Assembly: GCA_027490195.1 (NCBI GenBank)
Contig: JAIXYN010000059.1
Span: forward strand, 1 to 64,000
Direction of reading: 5' to 3'
DNA from: Verrucomicrobiaceae bacterium
Lineage (GTDB): Bacteria > Verrucomicrobiota > Verrucomicrobiia > Verrucomicrobiales > Verrucomicrobiaceae
DNA: 64,000 nucleotides
The notes below the pieces were generated by a model. It worked only from the letters and a program-made list of their open reading frames with translations. It had not been told where the DNA came from and did no database searches. The position numbers were made by a program, and so were the translations under genes. Below, in pieces: positions 1 through 7,534 of the stretch (positions are counted from its first letter, which is position 1; each line of letters begins with the position of its first letter).

Positions 1-98
1 CAACGAGGCCAAAACAAGGCCGATGGCACCATGATGCCACGAGATGAAGCTCAAAAGGCACGCACAGACGGAAGCAGCGACGCCGAGATGAAATCTGG

Positions 99-120
99 CT
101 CGCCAAGGCGAGTTTTTTTT
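99..120 (+). terminator. Rho-independent terminator
   Basis: A 6-bp stem (CTCGCC / GGCGAG) with a 2-base loop is followed directly by eight T. It would end a plus-strand transcript entering from the left edge. A plus-strand frame open from base 2 stops at 32-34 and could be the last codons of such a gene, but too little is visible to name it. I see nothing else in bases 1-199. Confidence 0.55.
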
Positions 121-199
121 ACCCGAGGTGCGGGCGAGCGCTTCCGGAGGAGTTTTCACACAGCCTGTGAAGCCGGGACTACACTACGTGAGGCGGGTT

Positions 200-571
200 T
201 TAGACGTCCACGACTTTGCCGACTTTGGCTTGTGCGGCCTGCCACTCTTGGTAGCGCTCCAGTTCGCGCTGGACGAGTTTCAAACAGAAGGCGACTACAG
301 TGGCGTCATCGAGGTAGCCGACGCCGACGATGACGTCAGGGATGACATCGGCGGGGTTGAGCACGTAGAGCAATGCCAGCGAGACGGCGCTGATGGCCCA
401 GTAAGGAATCTCGCGGTAGGTTCCTGACCAGTAGTCCTTGACCATGCTGAGCATGATCTTGGTTTGCTCAAACACCTTCTTGAGCTTGGGCAGCTTGCTC
501 TCGATCTCCTGCGCGCGCTGGTTGACCTTGGCTATGTCCAGATCGTGGTCGCCATTGGGGGAAGTGCTCAT
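200..571 (-). CDS. YkvA/DUF1232 family membrane protein
   Basis: This 123-aa protein has the DUF1232 (YkvA) signature: a hydrophobic segment at about residues 58-75 (ISAVSLALLYVLNPADVIPD) running into the family's typical Pro-Asp-rich turn, then GVGYLDDATVVAF. The first 50 residues are charged and probably form a helix or short coiled coil on the cytoplasmic side. DUF1232 proteins are small membrane-associated proteins whose biochemical role is not established. The gene points away from the methionine-salvage operon and shares a short divergent intergenic region with it, so they may share a control region but not a transcript. The family call is firm; the function is unknown. Confidence 0.8.
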   Translation of the reverse strand: MSTSPNGDHDLDIAKVNQRAQEIESKLPKLKKVFEQTKIMLSMVKDYWSGTYREIPYWAISAVSLALLYVLNPADVIPDVIVGVGYLDDATVVAFCLKLVQRELERYQEWQAAQAKVGKVVDV

Positions 572-628
572 TCTGAAAAAATAACCAAAGGATTCCGTGA
601 AGTCCAGTGGGCAGTCAAAAGGGCGTGA

Positions 629-646
629 TGTGGAGATTCTGCCACA
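629..646. promoter_or_regulatory. Inverted repeat in the divergent DUF1232/mtnB spacer
   Basis: TGTGG and CCACA flank an 8-base centre in the roughly 120 bases between the two divergent start codons. It could be an operator or a small leader hairpin. The arms are short and no known operator is matched, so this is only a candidate. Confidence 0.2.
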
Positions 647-691
647 TGAGCACGATTGACTTCCCCGCCATGGGCCGAATCATGCCGAGCA

Positions 692-1354
692 ATGCCTCCA
701 GAAGAAGCCCCACCGCCTGCCACCGGCCACATTGACTTTTTGATCCGTGAACTCATCGAGTGCGGGAGGGATTTCCACCATCGGGGGTGGTCGCTGGGAA
801 CGAGCAGCAATTACAGTGCGGTGGTAGAACGCGAGCCGCTGGCGCTGCTGATGACCGGCAGTGGTTTTGACAAAGGGCGCCTGCAACCTGACCAGTTTGT
901 CATCGCGGATGAAAACGCCCGGGCGCTGGACGAAGCCTTTCCCAAGCCTTCTGCGGAAGCGCTGCTGCATACGGTGCTGGCGAAACACGGGGCGGGGGCT
1001 GTGCTGCACACTCATTCGGTGGCCGCCACTGTCTTGAGCGAGCACTTCCTGAAGGACGGAGGGCTGCGGATAGCCGGGTATGAAATGCTGAAGGGACTCT
1101 CCGGTATCACCACGCATGAGAGCGAAGCATGGATCGAAATTTATCCCAACACGCAGGACATTGCTGCGCTGGCGACGGTGATTGATGCGCGACTGCGAGA
1201 TCCTGCGCGCCCGCTGCGGCATGGTTTCCTGATGGCGGGCCATGGGCTTTACACCTGGGGTGAGAACATTGCTGCTGCGCGGCGGCAGATTGAGGTGCTG
1301 GAGTTTCTTTTCGAAGTCGTCACGCAGAAACGTTTGCTCTTCGGCTCGTTTTGA
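692..1354 (+). CDS. mtnB: Methylthioribulose-1-phosphate dehydratase MtnB
   Basis: MtnB dehydrates 5-methylthioribulose-1-phosphate to the 2,3-diketo intermediate in methionine salvage. The protein is a class II aldolase/adducin-fold enzyme. The zinc-binding HTHS motif follows GAGAVL, and a later GHGLYTWG supplies the third histidine expected in the family. The usual early glycine-rich stretch GWSLGTSSNYS is present. I start it at ATG 692 (220 aa); an upstream TTG at 656 would add 12 residues rich in Pro and Ser that do not look conserved. The gene opens a four-gene salvage operon and ends 14 bases before mtnD. AraD at 45.6-46.3 kb shares the fold, but the operon context fixes this one as MtnB. 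Confidence 0.93.
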   Translation: MPPEEAPPPATGHIDFLIRELIECGRDFHHRGWSLGTSSNYSAVVEREPLALLMTGSGFDKGRLQPDQFVIADENARALDEAFPKPSAEALLHTVLAKHGAGAVLHTHSVAATVLSEHFLKDGGLRIAGYEMLKGLSGITTHESEAWIEIYPNTQDIAALATVIDARLRDPARPLRHGFLMAGHGLYTWGENIAAARRQIEVLEFLFEVVTQKRLLFGSF

Positions 1355-1368
1355 GGAGCACTCCACGA

Positions 1369-1962
1369 ATGGCCTACCTACGCATTCCGTCAGCAGACCG
1401 CGTCATCGAAGATGCGGACAGCATCCGCAGTTTTCTTCTGCCGCATGGCATCCATTATGACCGCTGGCCGGTAGCGGGGCGTATTGACCGTGATGCCACG
1501 CAGGAGGAAATCTTGGAGGCGTACGCGCCTGAAGTGGAAGCGCTGAAGGAGAGCGGCGGCTACGTCACGGCGGATGTGGTGAATGTGACACCCGAAGTGC
1601 CCAATTTGCAGGAGATGCTTAACAAGTTTAATCAGGAGCACCGCCACGCGGAAGATGAGGTGCGCTTCATCGTCAAAGGCAGCGGCATCTTCTACATTAA
1701 TCCTGAAAATGGGGAACCGGTGTTTTCCATTGAGATTGAAGAAGGCGATCTGATCAACGTGCCCGCAGGCACGAAGCACTGGTTTGATCTGTGCGCCGAC
1801 CGCACCATCCGCGCTATCCGTCTTTTCCGCGAAAAAGCGGGCTGGACTCCGCTTTACACTGGAGATGCGATTGCGAGTGGGTATCAGCCGCTGTGCTTTG
1901 GGCCGAACCCGATGGCGGCCAAAGGCATCAAGATCGAGCAGGCAGTCTCCATCGCGGCATGA
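1369..1962 (+). CDS. mtnD: Acireductone dioxygenase MtnD
   Basis: MtnD is a cupin that oxidises the acireductone of methionine salvage: the Fe form gives the methionine precursor 2-keto-4-methylthiobutyrate and formate, while a Ni form makes an off-pathway product with CO. The metal site is visible as EHRHAEDEVRF (His, His, Glu) and the later GTKHWFD (fourth ligand His). I choose ATG 1369 (197 aa) because GAGGAG lies at 1353-1358, ten bases upstream, whereas an in-frame TTG at 1351 has no such site. The last base pairs overlap the mtnC start in an ATGA arrangement, which suggests translational coupling. Length and motifs are normal for the family. Confidence 0.95.
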   Translation: MAYLRIPSADRVIEDADSIRSFLLPHGIHYDRWPVAGRIDRDATQEEILEAYAPEVEALKESGGYVTADVVNVTPEVPNLQEMLNKFNQEHRHAEDEVRFIVKGSGIFYINPENGEPVFSIEIEEGDLINVPAGTKHWFDLCADRTIRAIRLFREKAGWTPLYTGDAIASGYQPLCFGPNPMAAKGIKIEQAVSIAA

Positions 1963-2645
1963 TCACGTTTGGAGGCAAACTGATCCTGCTGGACATTGAA
2001 GGCACGGTATCGCCCCTGGCGTTTGTGCATGACGTGATGTTTCCCTATGCGCGGCAGCATGCGGGAGTTTATCTGGCCACGAATTGGGGAACGGCGGTGA
2101 TCGAGCAGCTCGCACGTGATGCAGGTGTGCCTGCGTTTGCTTCTCCTGCCGAGGCCGAGGCTGCGGTGCATCGACTGATGGACGCGGACGCCAAGGTGAC
2201 TGGTTTGAAGCAGCTTCAGGGCATGATCTGGCAAGAAGGCTTTCGCAATGGCGAGCTGCGCAGCCTCATCTTTGATGATGTGCCGCCAGCGTTGGCTGGC
2301 TGGAGTCGCCAGGGGCTCGAAATCCGCATCTATTCCTCTGGCAGTGTTCATGCTCAGAAGCTTTTCTTTGAGCACACGAAGCGCGGCGATCTTACACCGC
2401 ACTTCTCCGGCTACTATGACACCACGACCGGCTCCAAACGCGAAAGCGCCAGCTATGCGGCCATCGCGGCGGATTGCGGTCTGCCGGCGGATCAAATTCT
2501 CTTTGTGAGTGATCTCGTGGAGGAATTGAACGCCGCGCGAAATGCAGGCATGTTCACCGCGCTGGCGGTCCGTCCAGGCAACAAACCAGCGCAGCCAAAC
2601 GACCACCCGGCCCTCCATTCCTTTTCAGACATTTTCCACGCATGA
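1959..2645 (+). CDS. mtnC: 2,3-diketo-5-methylthiopentyl-1-phosphate enolase/phosphatase MtnC (E1)
   Basis: MtnC is the bifunctional HAD-superfamily enolase-phosphatase that turns the diketone into acireductone, the substrate of MtnD. HAD motif I is DIEGTVSPLAF near residue 11. Motif II is SSGSV, followed by a conserved Lys region, and motif IV is FVSDLVEEL. The open frame reaches further upstream, but ATG 1959 overlaps the mtnD stop by four bases and begins a normal 228-aa E1 protein, so the longer start is rejected. The gene is followed by mtnA, again with an ATGA overlap. Separate MtnB and MtnC proteins show this is the MtnB+MtnC route, not the MtnW/MtnX route of Bacillus. Confidence 0.95.
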   Translation: MITFGGKLILLDIEGTVSPLAFVHDVMFPYARQHAGVYLATNWGTAVIEQLARDAGVPAFASPAEAEAAVHRLMDADAKVTGLKQLQGMIWQEGFRNGELRSLIFDDVPPALAGWSRQGLEIRIYSSGSVHAQKLFFEHTKRGDLTPHFSGYYDTTTGSKRESASYAAIAADCGLPADQILFVSDLVEELNAARNAGMFTALAVRPGNKPAQPNDHPALHSFSDIFHA

Positions 2646-3736
2646 ACATTCACGGCCAGCCGCACCGCTCCATTGAAGCCGATCACGCCACGCGGAGTGC
2701 GCGCATCATTGATCAAACCTTTCTGCCGCACCAGGTGGAGTGGCGTGAACTGCGGACGATGGAAGAGGCTGCTGAGGCCATTCAGGTCATGAGAGTGAGA
2801 GGTGCGCCGTTGATTGGTGCGACGGCAGCGTTTGGCTTGTTCTTTGCGCTGAGGGAAGATGCCTCCGATGCTGCGCTGCTACGGGCCTATGACCTGCTGC
2901 ATGCCACGCGGCCTACGGCGATCAATCTGCGGTGGGCGCTGGACCGGGTGAAGCGCGTGGTGATGCCACTAGGTGTTGAAGAACGTGCTGCAACTGCCTG
3001 GGACGAGGCATTGGCCATTTGCGAGGATGATGTGCTGACGAATCATGCCATCGGCCAGCATGGGCTGGAATTGTTTCGCGCCATTCAAGCGAGGAAGGCC
3101 GATGCTTCAGCCCCGCTGAATGTGATGACGCATTGCAATGCGGGCTGGCTTGCGACGGTGGACTGGGGCACGGCGATTTCACCCATTTATCAGGCGCATG
3201 ATGCGGGAATGAACATTCATGTCTGGGTGAGTGAGACGCGCCCACGCGGCCAGGGAGCATCGCTCACTGCTTTTGAACTGAAGGAGCATGGAGTGCCGTA
3301 TACTTTGATCGTCGATAACAATGCGGGGCATCTATTGCAGCGCGGGCTGGTGGACGTGGTCATCGTCGGCACGGATCGCGTCACGGCGCATGGCGATGTG
3401 GCGAACAAAATAGGCACCTATCTCAAGGCGCTGGCGGCCAAGGCGCATGACGTACCGTTCTATGTGGCCACACCTGTGAGCACCATTGATTGGACGATAA
3501 CGGATGGCATTCGTGAGATTCCCATCGAGCAGCGCAGTGCGCGTGAGGTGACGCACATGCCCGGTTTGAGTGCGGCAGGAGTGCGTGATGAAGTGCTGAT
3601 CACCCCCGAAGGCACCCAGGCACGCAATGACGGCTTTGATGTGACACCTGCGTCTCTCGTCACGGCGTTGGTGACTGAACATGGGGTTTTTGCGGCCAGC
3701 GCAGCTGCGTTGCATGAGCTGCAGGTCAAACGGTGA
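2642..3736 (+). CDS. mtnA: Methylthioribose-1-phosphate isomerase MtnA
   Basis: MtnA isomerises 5-methylthioribose-1-phosphate to methylthioribulose-1-phosphate, the substrate of MtnB. The 364-aa protein belongs to the eIF2B-alpha-like family. Key features are RGAPLIGATAAFG near residue 50, the catalytic-cysteine segment THCNAGWLATVDWGT, and VIVGTDRVTAHGDVANKIGTY, which holds the catalytic aspartate. It is the last gene of the mtnB-D-C-A operon and overlaps mtnC by four bases. Neither mtnK (kinase), mtnP (phosphorylase) nor the nucleosidase is in this window, so the step that makes its substrate must be encoded elsewhere. Confidence 0.95.
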   Translation: MNIHGQPHRSIEADHATRSARIIDQTFLPHQVEWRELRTMEEAAEAIQVMRVRGAPLIGATAAFGLFFALREDASDAALLRAYDLLHATRPTAINLRWALDRVKRVVMPLGVEERAATAWDEALAICEDDVLTNHAIGQHGLELFRAIQARKADASAPLNVMTHCNAGWLATVDWGTAISPIYQAHDAGMNIHVWVSETRPRGQGASLTAFELKEHGVPYTLIVDNNAGHLLQRGLVDVVIVGTDRVTAHGDVANKIGTYLKALAAKAHDVPFYVATPVSTIDWTITDGIREIPIEQRSAREVTHMPGLSAAGVRDEVLITPEGTQARNDGFDVTPASLVTALVTEHGVFAASAAALHELQVKR

Positions 3737-3759
3737 GGTGCCGAGCGCATTCCGTGGCT

Positions 3760-3775
3760 AATGATTGTCATCATT
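3760..3775. promoter_or_regulatory. Perfect inverted repeat upstream of a lipoprotein gene
   Basis: AATGAT and ATCATT form a perfect 6-bp inverted repeat around TGTC, immediately before the GAGG ribosome-binding candidate (3776-3779) of the lipoprotein gene. It could be an operator half-site pair or an RNA hairpin beside the ribosome-binding site. It partly resembles a Fur box but does not match the 19-bp consensus well enough to call it one. Confidence 0.3.
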
Positions 3776-3785
3776 GAGGCTTGTT

Positions 3786-4262
3786 ATGTTGAGCATTCGC
3801 GCAAACCCTGTGAATGTTATGAAACTCACACCGTTTATTCTCATTGGGCTGCTCGCGGGCGGCATCACATCATGCGACAGAAAATCACCCGAGGGTGCCA
3901 AAGCAGTTGAAGACACCAAGAAGGCGACTGAGGCCGTCAAGGAGGCTGTCAAATCCAACTCTGACGTTGCGGCGAAGGAACTGGAAGAAGCCAAGATTGC
4001 AGCTGAAAAGAAGGCGACTGAAATGAAGCTTGCTGCCGAAAATAAGGCCAATGAATTGAAAGTTGCGGCAGAAAAGGAAGCCGTAGCCCTCAAGGCAGCA
4101 GCAGAAAAGAAAGCTGCTGAAGCGGCCAAGGCCATCGAAGAAGCCGCTGCGAAAGCCAAGGCAGCACTGACGCCGGCACCTGCGGCTCCCGCAGATCCGG
4201 CTGAGCCAGCGCCTCCTGCCGCACCGGCCACACCGCCGACAGCACCTGCAGTGCCGAAATGA
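3786..4262 (+). CDS. Ala/Lys/Glu-rich coiled-coil lipoprotein
   Basis: The N-terminus has a lipoprotein signal: basic residues, the hydrophobic run FILIGLLAGG and a lipobox ending ITSC. From about residue 40 to 130 the mature protein is an almost pure A/K/E helix with repeats such as AAEKKA, AAEKEA and AAENKA, as expected of a long coiled coil. The last 35 residues are a flexible Pro/Ala tail. This resembles Lpp-like or TolA-like periplasmic spacers in composition only, and no family is claimed. ATG 3786 has GAGG six bases upstream; ATG 3819, which begins right at MKLTPF, is the alternative. It sits after mtnA and ends at a strong terminator. Confidence 0.75.
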   Translation: MLSIRANPVNVMKLTPFILIGLLAGGITSCDRKSPEGAKAVEDTKKATEAVKEAVKSNSDVAAKELEEAKIAAEKKATEMKLAAENKANELKVAAEKEAVALKAAAEKKAAEAAKAIEEAAAKAKAALTPAPAAPADPAEPAPPAAPATPPTAPAVPK

Positions 4263-4290
4263 TCGTCACTTCAGCATGAATCACGCGAAA

Positions 4291-4319
4291 GCGTCAGGAG
4301 TGACTCCTGACGCTTTTTT
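4291..4319 (+). terminator. Rho-independent terminator after the lipoprotein gene
   Basis: GCGTCAGGAGT and ACTCCTGACGC form an 11-bp perfect stem with a 1-base centre, followed by a T run. It lies 29 bases after the lipoprotein stop and closes the mtn operon/lipoprotein region. Bases 4320-4496 hold no further recognisable feature. Confidence 0.9.
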
Positions 4320-4496
4320 ATGTGAGGCTGGATCTTGGGGCCGCGGCTGTCATGCAGAATGACCCAGGGTCTCCTCGCTGAGGCTCGGCTGACCCAGGCT
4401 ATGATCCGCAGCACCTTTGGTGCTGATGTGACGCGGAGCGGCCAATGTATTGGCGCGCTTTTCAGAATGTCTATTTATGCAAAAAACAGCCCGAGA

Positions 4497-5930
4497 TCAC
4501 ACTGCCTTCGGAACTTCAAAGCCTGGGCGATACTCACGGGTGAGAAGGGCGAGGGCTTCTGGGGTGGCGGTGTCACCGATGAAGGTTTCCTTGGCGGAAT
4601 CGATTTCCAGCATGGGGCCCATTTTGATATCGAGCTTGGAGGCGTCGAGTTCGTTTTTGATGAGGTGCCCGTGGAAATCGGCGATGACGTCGTTCCAAGG
4701 CTGGAAGTCTTTGACCGCAGCTTCGGCTTGTTCACGGCTGTACTTCTGGCCGAGGCGATAGGAGTTGTTGGCGAGATGACACCAAGCGCTGGAGAAGTGG
4801 ATTTTTTCCACTTCGCCTTTCAGGTCCGCAGATTTGCGGCTGCGAATGGCGTCGATGAAATTCGCGGCGTGGCTTTTGCCGCCGTCGCCTTTGAAGATGT
4901 GGAGTTTCTGGCCTGCTGCGTCATAGGCGGTACCACCGCCACGACTGCCAGTGTAGTAGCCGCCTTCGCATTCAATGATGAGGAAGGCACCAGTGCGGCG
5001 GCGCAGATAAACATCCGGGGCCTTGATGCCCTTCTGGCGTGGGAGGTTGTGGAAGTCCACGATCACCGGAATATCGCCAGTGTCCATGTAGGCGAAATGG
5101 GTGTTGGGTGACTCGCCGGCGTCATCCCAGCCAAAGCGCCCGCCACCGGCGATGACGCGCTTGGGCAGCGTGACTTTGTCGCGGAAGACGACGTTGCGGA
5201 GGTCATCGAGGATGTGAGGACCCCAGTTGCCCATTTCGCCATTGCCGGTGTTCCAGTTCCAATGCCAATCGTAGTGGAATTTTTCGCGGTAGATGGGTTC
5301 GTCTTTGGCAGGGCCAAGCCAGAGATTGTAGTCCACGGTGGCAGGTGGCGTGAGTGGCTGGTCGAGTTTGCCGATGGATTTGCGCATGCTGTAGTGATTG
5401 CAGCGCACGTATTTGATCTTGCCCATGGTGCCAGCATCGAGGAAGCCTTTGATTTCTTCCTGCAGTGGATCGCTGCGCTGCTGGGTGCCGCCCTGGACGA
5501 TGCGGTTGTACTTCCGTGCTGCTTCGACGAGTTTGCGGCCTTCCCAGATGTTGTGTGAGACGGGCTTTTCCACATAGACATCCTTGCCGGACTGCATGGC
5601 CCAAATGGAGGCGAGGACATGCCAGTGGTTGCCGGTGGAGACGACGACGGCGTCGATGCTTTTGTCTTCCATGACCTTGCGGAGGTCCTGGGTGGTCTTG
5701 GCAGTGGGGAAAACTTTTTTGGCACGGTCCAACGCTGCTGTGTCGGGATCACAGAGATAGGCGATCTCCACTCCCGGGACTTTGGCCATGCGGCTGGCAT
5801 TGCCCATACCCTGGCCGCCGAGGCCGATGGAGGCGATGCGAATGGTTTCATTGGCCCCGAGTACGCGACTGGCTGAGAGGGCGGTGAAGGCGAGGGCGGA
5901 CTGGGTGATGAAGGAGCGACGTGAGGTCAT
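4497..5930 (-). CDS. TAT-exported Gfo/Idh/MocA family oxidoreductase
   Basis: This 477-aa NAD(P)-dependent sugar-type oxidoreductase starts with a twin-arginine signal (RRSFITQSALAFTALSASRV, cleaved near LGA), so it should be exported folded with its cofactor. The Rossmann motif is IASIGLGGQGMG (about residue 33). The EKPVSHN motif of the family follows near residue 120, and the C-terminal alpha/beta domain contains WHWNWNTGNGEMGNWGPH. Such secreted members are abundant in Planctomycetes and Verrucomicrobia and are thought to act on sugars or cyclitols; the substrate here cannot be read from sequence. The gene stands alone between convergent and divergent neighbours. Confidence 0.9.
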   Translation of the reverse strand: MTSRRSFITQSALAFTALSASRVLGANETIRIASIGLGGQGMGNASRMAKVPGVEIAYLCDPDTAALDRAKKVFPTAKTTQDLRKVMEDKSIDAVVVSTGNHWHVLASIWAMQSGKDVYVEKPVSHNIWEGRKLVEAARKYNRIVQGGTQQRSDPLQEEIKGFLDAGTMGKIKYVRCNHYSMRKSIGKLDQPLTPPATVDYNLWLGPAKDEPIYREKFHYDWHWNWNTGNGEMGNWGPHILDDLRNVVFRDKVTLPKRVIAGGGRFGWDDAGESPNTHFAYMDTGDIPVIVDFHNLPRQKGIKAPDVYLRRRTGAFLIIECEGGYYTGSRGGGTAYDAAGQKLHIFKGDGGKSHAANFIDAIRSRKSADLKGEVEKIHFSSAWCHLANNSYRLGQKYSREQAEAAVKDFQPWNDVIADFHGHLIKNELDASKLDIKMGPMLEIDSAKETFIGDTATPEALALLTREYRPGFEVPKAV

Positions 5931-6060
5931 GGCTGGGGCTGGTTGTAGGCTGGAGTTTTGCCAGAACGAAGCCCTAGATGCAACTCCTTCGCTAAATCCT
6001 GCTTTTATGTCTTATCGCAGGCCCTGAGGATGATGTGCGTGATAGACTGGAACTAAGCTT

Positions 6061-6160
6061 TGTGTCACCGCTACGCGGTTCCACGGGATTTAAACGCTGG
6101 ATGACTGCATACCGTGGGTTGGCACCCACGGCTACGAATGTGTCAGCGCTACGCGCTTAA
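6061..6160. repeat. Short palindromic repeat cluster in a 235-bp spacer
   Basis: CCGTGGGT-TGGC-ACCCACGG (6112-6131) is a perfect 8-bp stem with a 4-base loop. It is flanked by two near-identical 20-mers that begin TGTGTCA (6061-6080 and 6139-6158), each containing the small palindrome CGCTACGCG. The layout looks like an interspersed REP-like element. Similar GTGGGTTGGCACCCAC hairpins occur in Planctomycetes-Verrucomicrobia genomes to my recollection, which I cannot check here. Confidence 0.55.
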
Positions 6161-6165
6161 GACGT

Positions 6166-6588
6166 TCAGGCGTTGGTGCCGTTGCGGCCAGCCGCATTGA
6201 TGTTGCTGATCTGCGTGTTGAGCGTGCAAAAGTCGTAAACGATGCCGATCAGGAGACCACCGCCTGTCAATAGGTAGAGCAGACCGGTCACCCATTTACC
6301 CATGTAGAAACGATGGACGCCAAAGACGCCCAAAAAGGTGAGGAACACCCATGCGAGCGAGTATTCGAGATGGCCGGGGACAAACCTGCGATCCGCCTCC
6401 CGGTCCATGCTTGGAATGAGAAACAAATCCACGAACCAGCCGACCAGGAACAGGCCGCCAGTGAGGAACCACAGAATGCCAGTCTTGGGTTTGCCGAAGT
6501 AAAAACGATGAGCCCCAGTGAAGCCGAAGATCCAGAGTATGTAGCCGACCAGCTTGTTGTGGGTGGAAGGAAGCGGAGTGTTGTTCAT
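6166..6588 (-). CDS. Double TM2-domain membrane protein
   Basis: The 140-aa protein has two successive TM2-like units. The first contains GFTGAHRFYFGKPKTGILWF followed by a hydrophobic GGLFLVGWFVDLFLI segment. The second contains GVFGVHRFYMGKWVTGLLYL and GGGLLIGIVYDF. Each unit has the family's G-x-H-R-F-Y-x-G turn between two membrane helices, giving four predicted helices. I start at ATG 6588, giving MNNTPLPS; an upstream ATG at 6651 would add 21 non-hydrophobic residues. The role of TM2 proteins in bacteria is not established. The neighbouring toxin-antitoxin pair is divergently transcribed. Confidence 0.8.
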   Translation of the reverse strand: MNNTPLPSTHNKLVGYILWIFGFTGAHRFYFGKPKTGILWFLTGGLFLVGWFVDLFLIPSMDREADRRFVPGHLEYSLAWVFLTFLGVFGVHRFYMGKWVTGLLYLLTGGGLLIGIVYDFCTLNTQISNINAAGRNGTNA

Positions 6589-6702
6589 AGCGGTTCTAAT
6601 CATGAGGAGTTTTGGGCATTGTGCGATTCCAAGTTTGGCCGGTTTTCGCAAGCGGGAGCAGAGGAGTGGACAAATTGAAAATGATGAGCTACGACATATG
6701 GC

Positions 6703-6969
6703 ATGACGGTAACTGTCACTATTCCTGATGTGCTTGCTGCGGCACTCCAGCGAGTGCAGCCTGCTTTGCCGCAGGTGCTCCTCGACGGCTTTGCGGTCGA
6801 AGCCTACCGTGAAGGAATACTCTCGGCTGCAGAGGTACGAGTGTTGCTAGGGCATGAATCGCGCTGGGAAACCGAGGATTTTCTTGCTGCACATGAGGCA
6901 TGGCCAGGCAGCACCGCTGAAGAAGTCGCGGCTGATGGCAGCAGGTTGCAGGCCCTTCTTAGTCGATGA
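6703..6969 (+). CDS. UPF0175 family antitoxin
   Basis: The 88-aa protein carries the UPF0175 signature in its second half: VEAYREGILSAAEVRVLLG followed by a short linker and ETEDFLAAH. This family is the antitoxin partner of DUF3368 PIN-like toxins. The first half (MTVTVTIPDVLAAAL) is a beta strand and helix typical of the small DNA-binding fold of these antitoxins. The gene overlaps the following toxin by four bases (ATGA), which is normal for such modules and keeps antitoxin translation ahead of toxin. Autoregulation is likely but no operator was recognised. Confidence 0.8.
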   Translation: MTVTVTIPDVLAAALQRVQPALPQVLLDGFAVEAYREGILSAAEVRVLLGHESRWETEDFLAAHEAWPGSTAEEVAADGSRLQALLSR

Positions 6970-7448
6970 TTGTCGTAAGCGATACCACGCCGCTGCGTTA
7001 CCTCGCCGTGCTAGGACTGATAGACCTTCTGCCACGCTTGTTTGGCCGTGTTCATTGTCCTTCCGCCGTGCTTCAGGAGTGCTGTCATCCACGTGCTCCG
7101 TCAGCTTTACGAACATGGGCGGAACAGCCGTCTGAATGGCTCAGTGTCATTGAGGTGCCTGAAGTGGCGGCAGATCTTCGCGATGTCTTGGATGAGGGCG
7201 AAGCTGCGGCCATCACCCTAGCGCAGCAATTGCAAGCCGAGGTGATTCTGATCGACGAGAAGGAAGGACGCCGCTGCGCTCTTGCGCGCGGTTTTGTTAC
7301 GGCTGGAACGCTGAACATTCTCGCCCAGGCCGGACGGCGTGATTGGCTCGACTATTACTCGATAATTGAGCGACTAAAAACCGAGACCAACTTCCGTGCG
7401 GCGCAAGCGGTGATTGACTCCGCCTGGGCGGCCTCGGCATCTCGCTGA
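6966..7448 (+). CDS. DUF3368 PIN-like toxin
   Basis: The 160-aa protein has a PIN-like nuclease layout: MIVVSDTTPLRYL supplies the first acidic residue, a central DEGEAAAITLA supplies the Glu-containing helix, and VILIDEKEGRRCA supplies the later Asp/Glu cluster. DUF3368 proteins are considered ribonuclease toxins paired with UPF0175 antitoxins, exactly the partner found upstream. All expected acidic positions appear to be present, so the toxin looks intact. The gene ends about 90 bases from the convergent pnp stop, with the pnp terminator hairpin between them. Confidence 0.8.
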   Translation: MIVVSDTTPLRYLAVLGLIDLLPRLFGRVHCPSAVLQECCHPRAPSALRTWAEQPSEWLSVIEVPEVAADLRDVLDEGEAAAITLAQQLQAEVILIDEKEGRRCALARGFVTAGTLNILAQAGRRDWLDYYSIIERLKTETNFRAAQAVIDSAWAASASR

Positions 7449-7473
7449 TCCTATTTCCAGAAGTCAGCGCCGA

Positions 7474-7505
7474 CAAAAAAAGAGGCCGCATTGCTGCGGC
7501 CTCTT
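7474..7505 (-). terminator. Rho-independent terminator of pnp
   Basis: Read on the minus strand, AAGAGGCCGCA pairs with TGCGGCCTCTT (11 bp) around a GCAA loop, and a run of seven T follows. It lies 30 bases beyond the pnp stop codon. The stem is symmetric and could also slow plus-strand transcription from the toxin gene. Confidence 0.9.
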
Positions 7506-7534
7506 CGTGGTTTTGAGTGTTGAGCGGATGAGGC

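Noticed and set aside
2922-3260. 112-aa minus-strand ORF opposite mtnA
   Set aside because: Shadow of a certain gene with no recognisable motif.
3760-3775. Fur box
   Set aside because: Only partial match to the 19-bp consensus, and no iron gene is adjacent.
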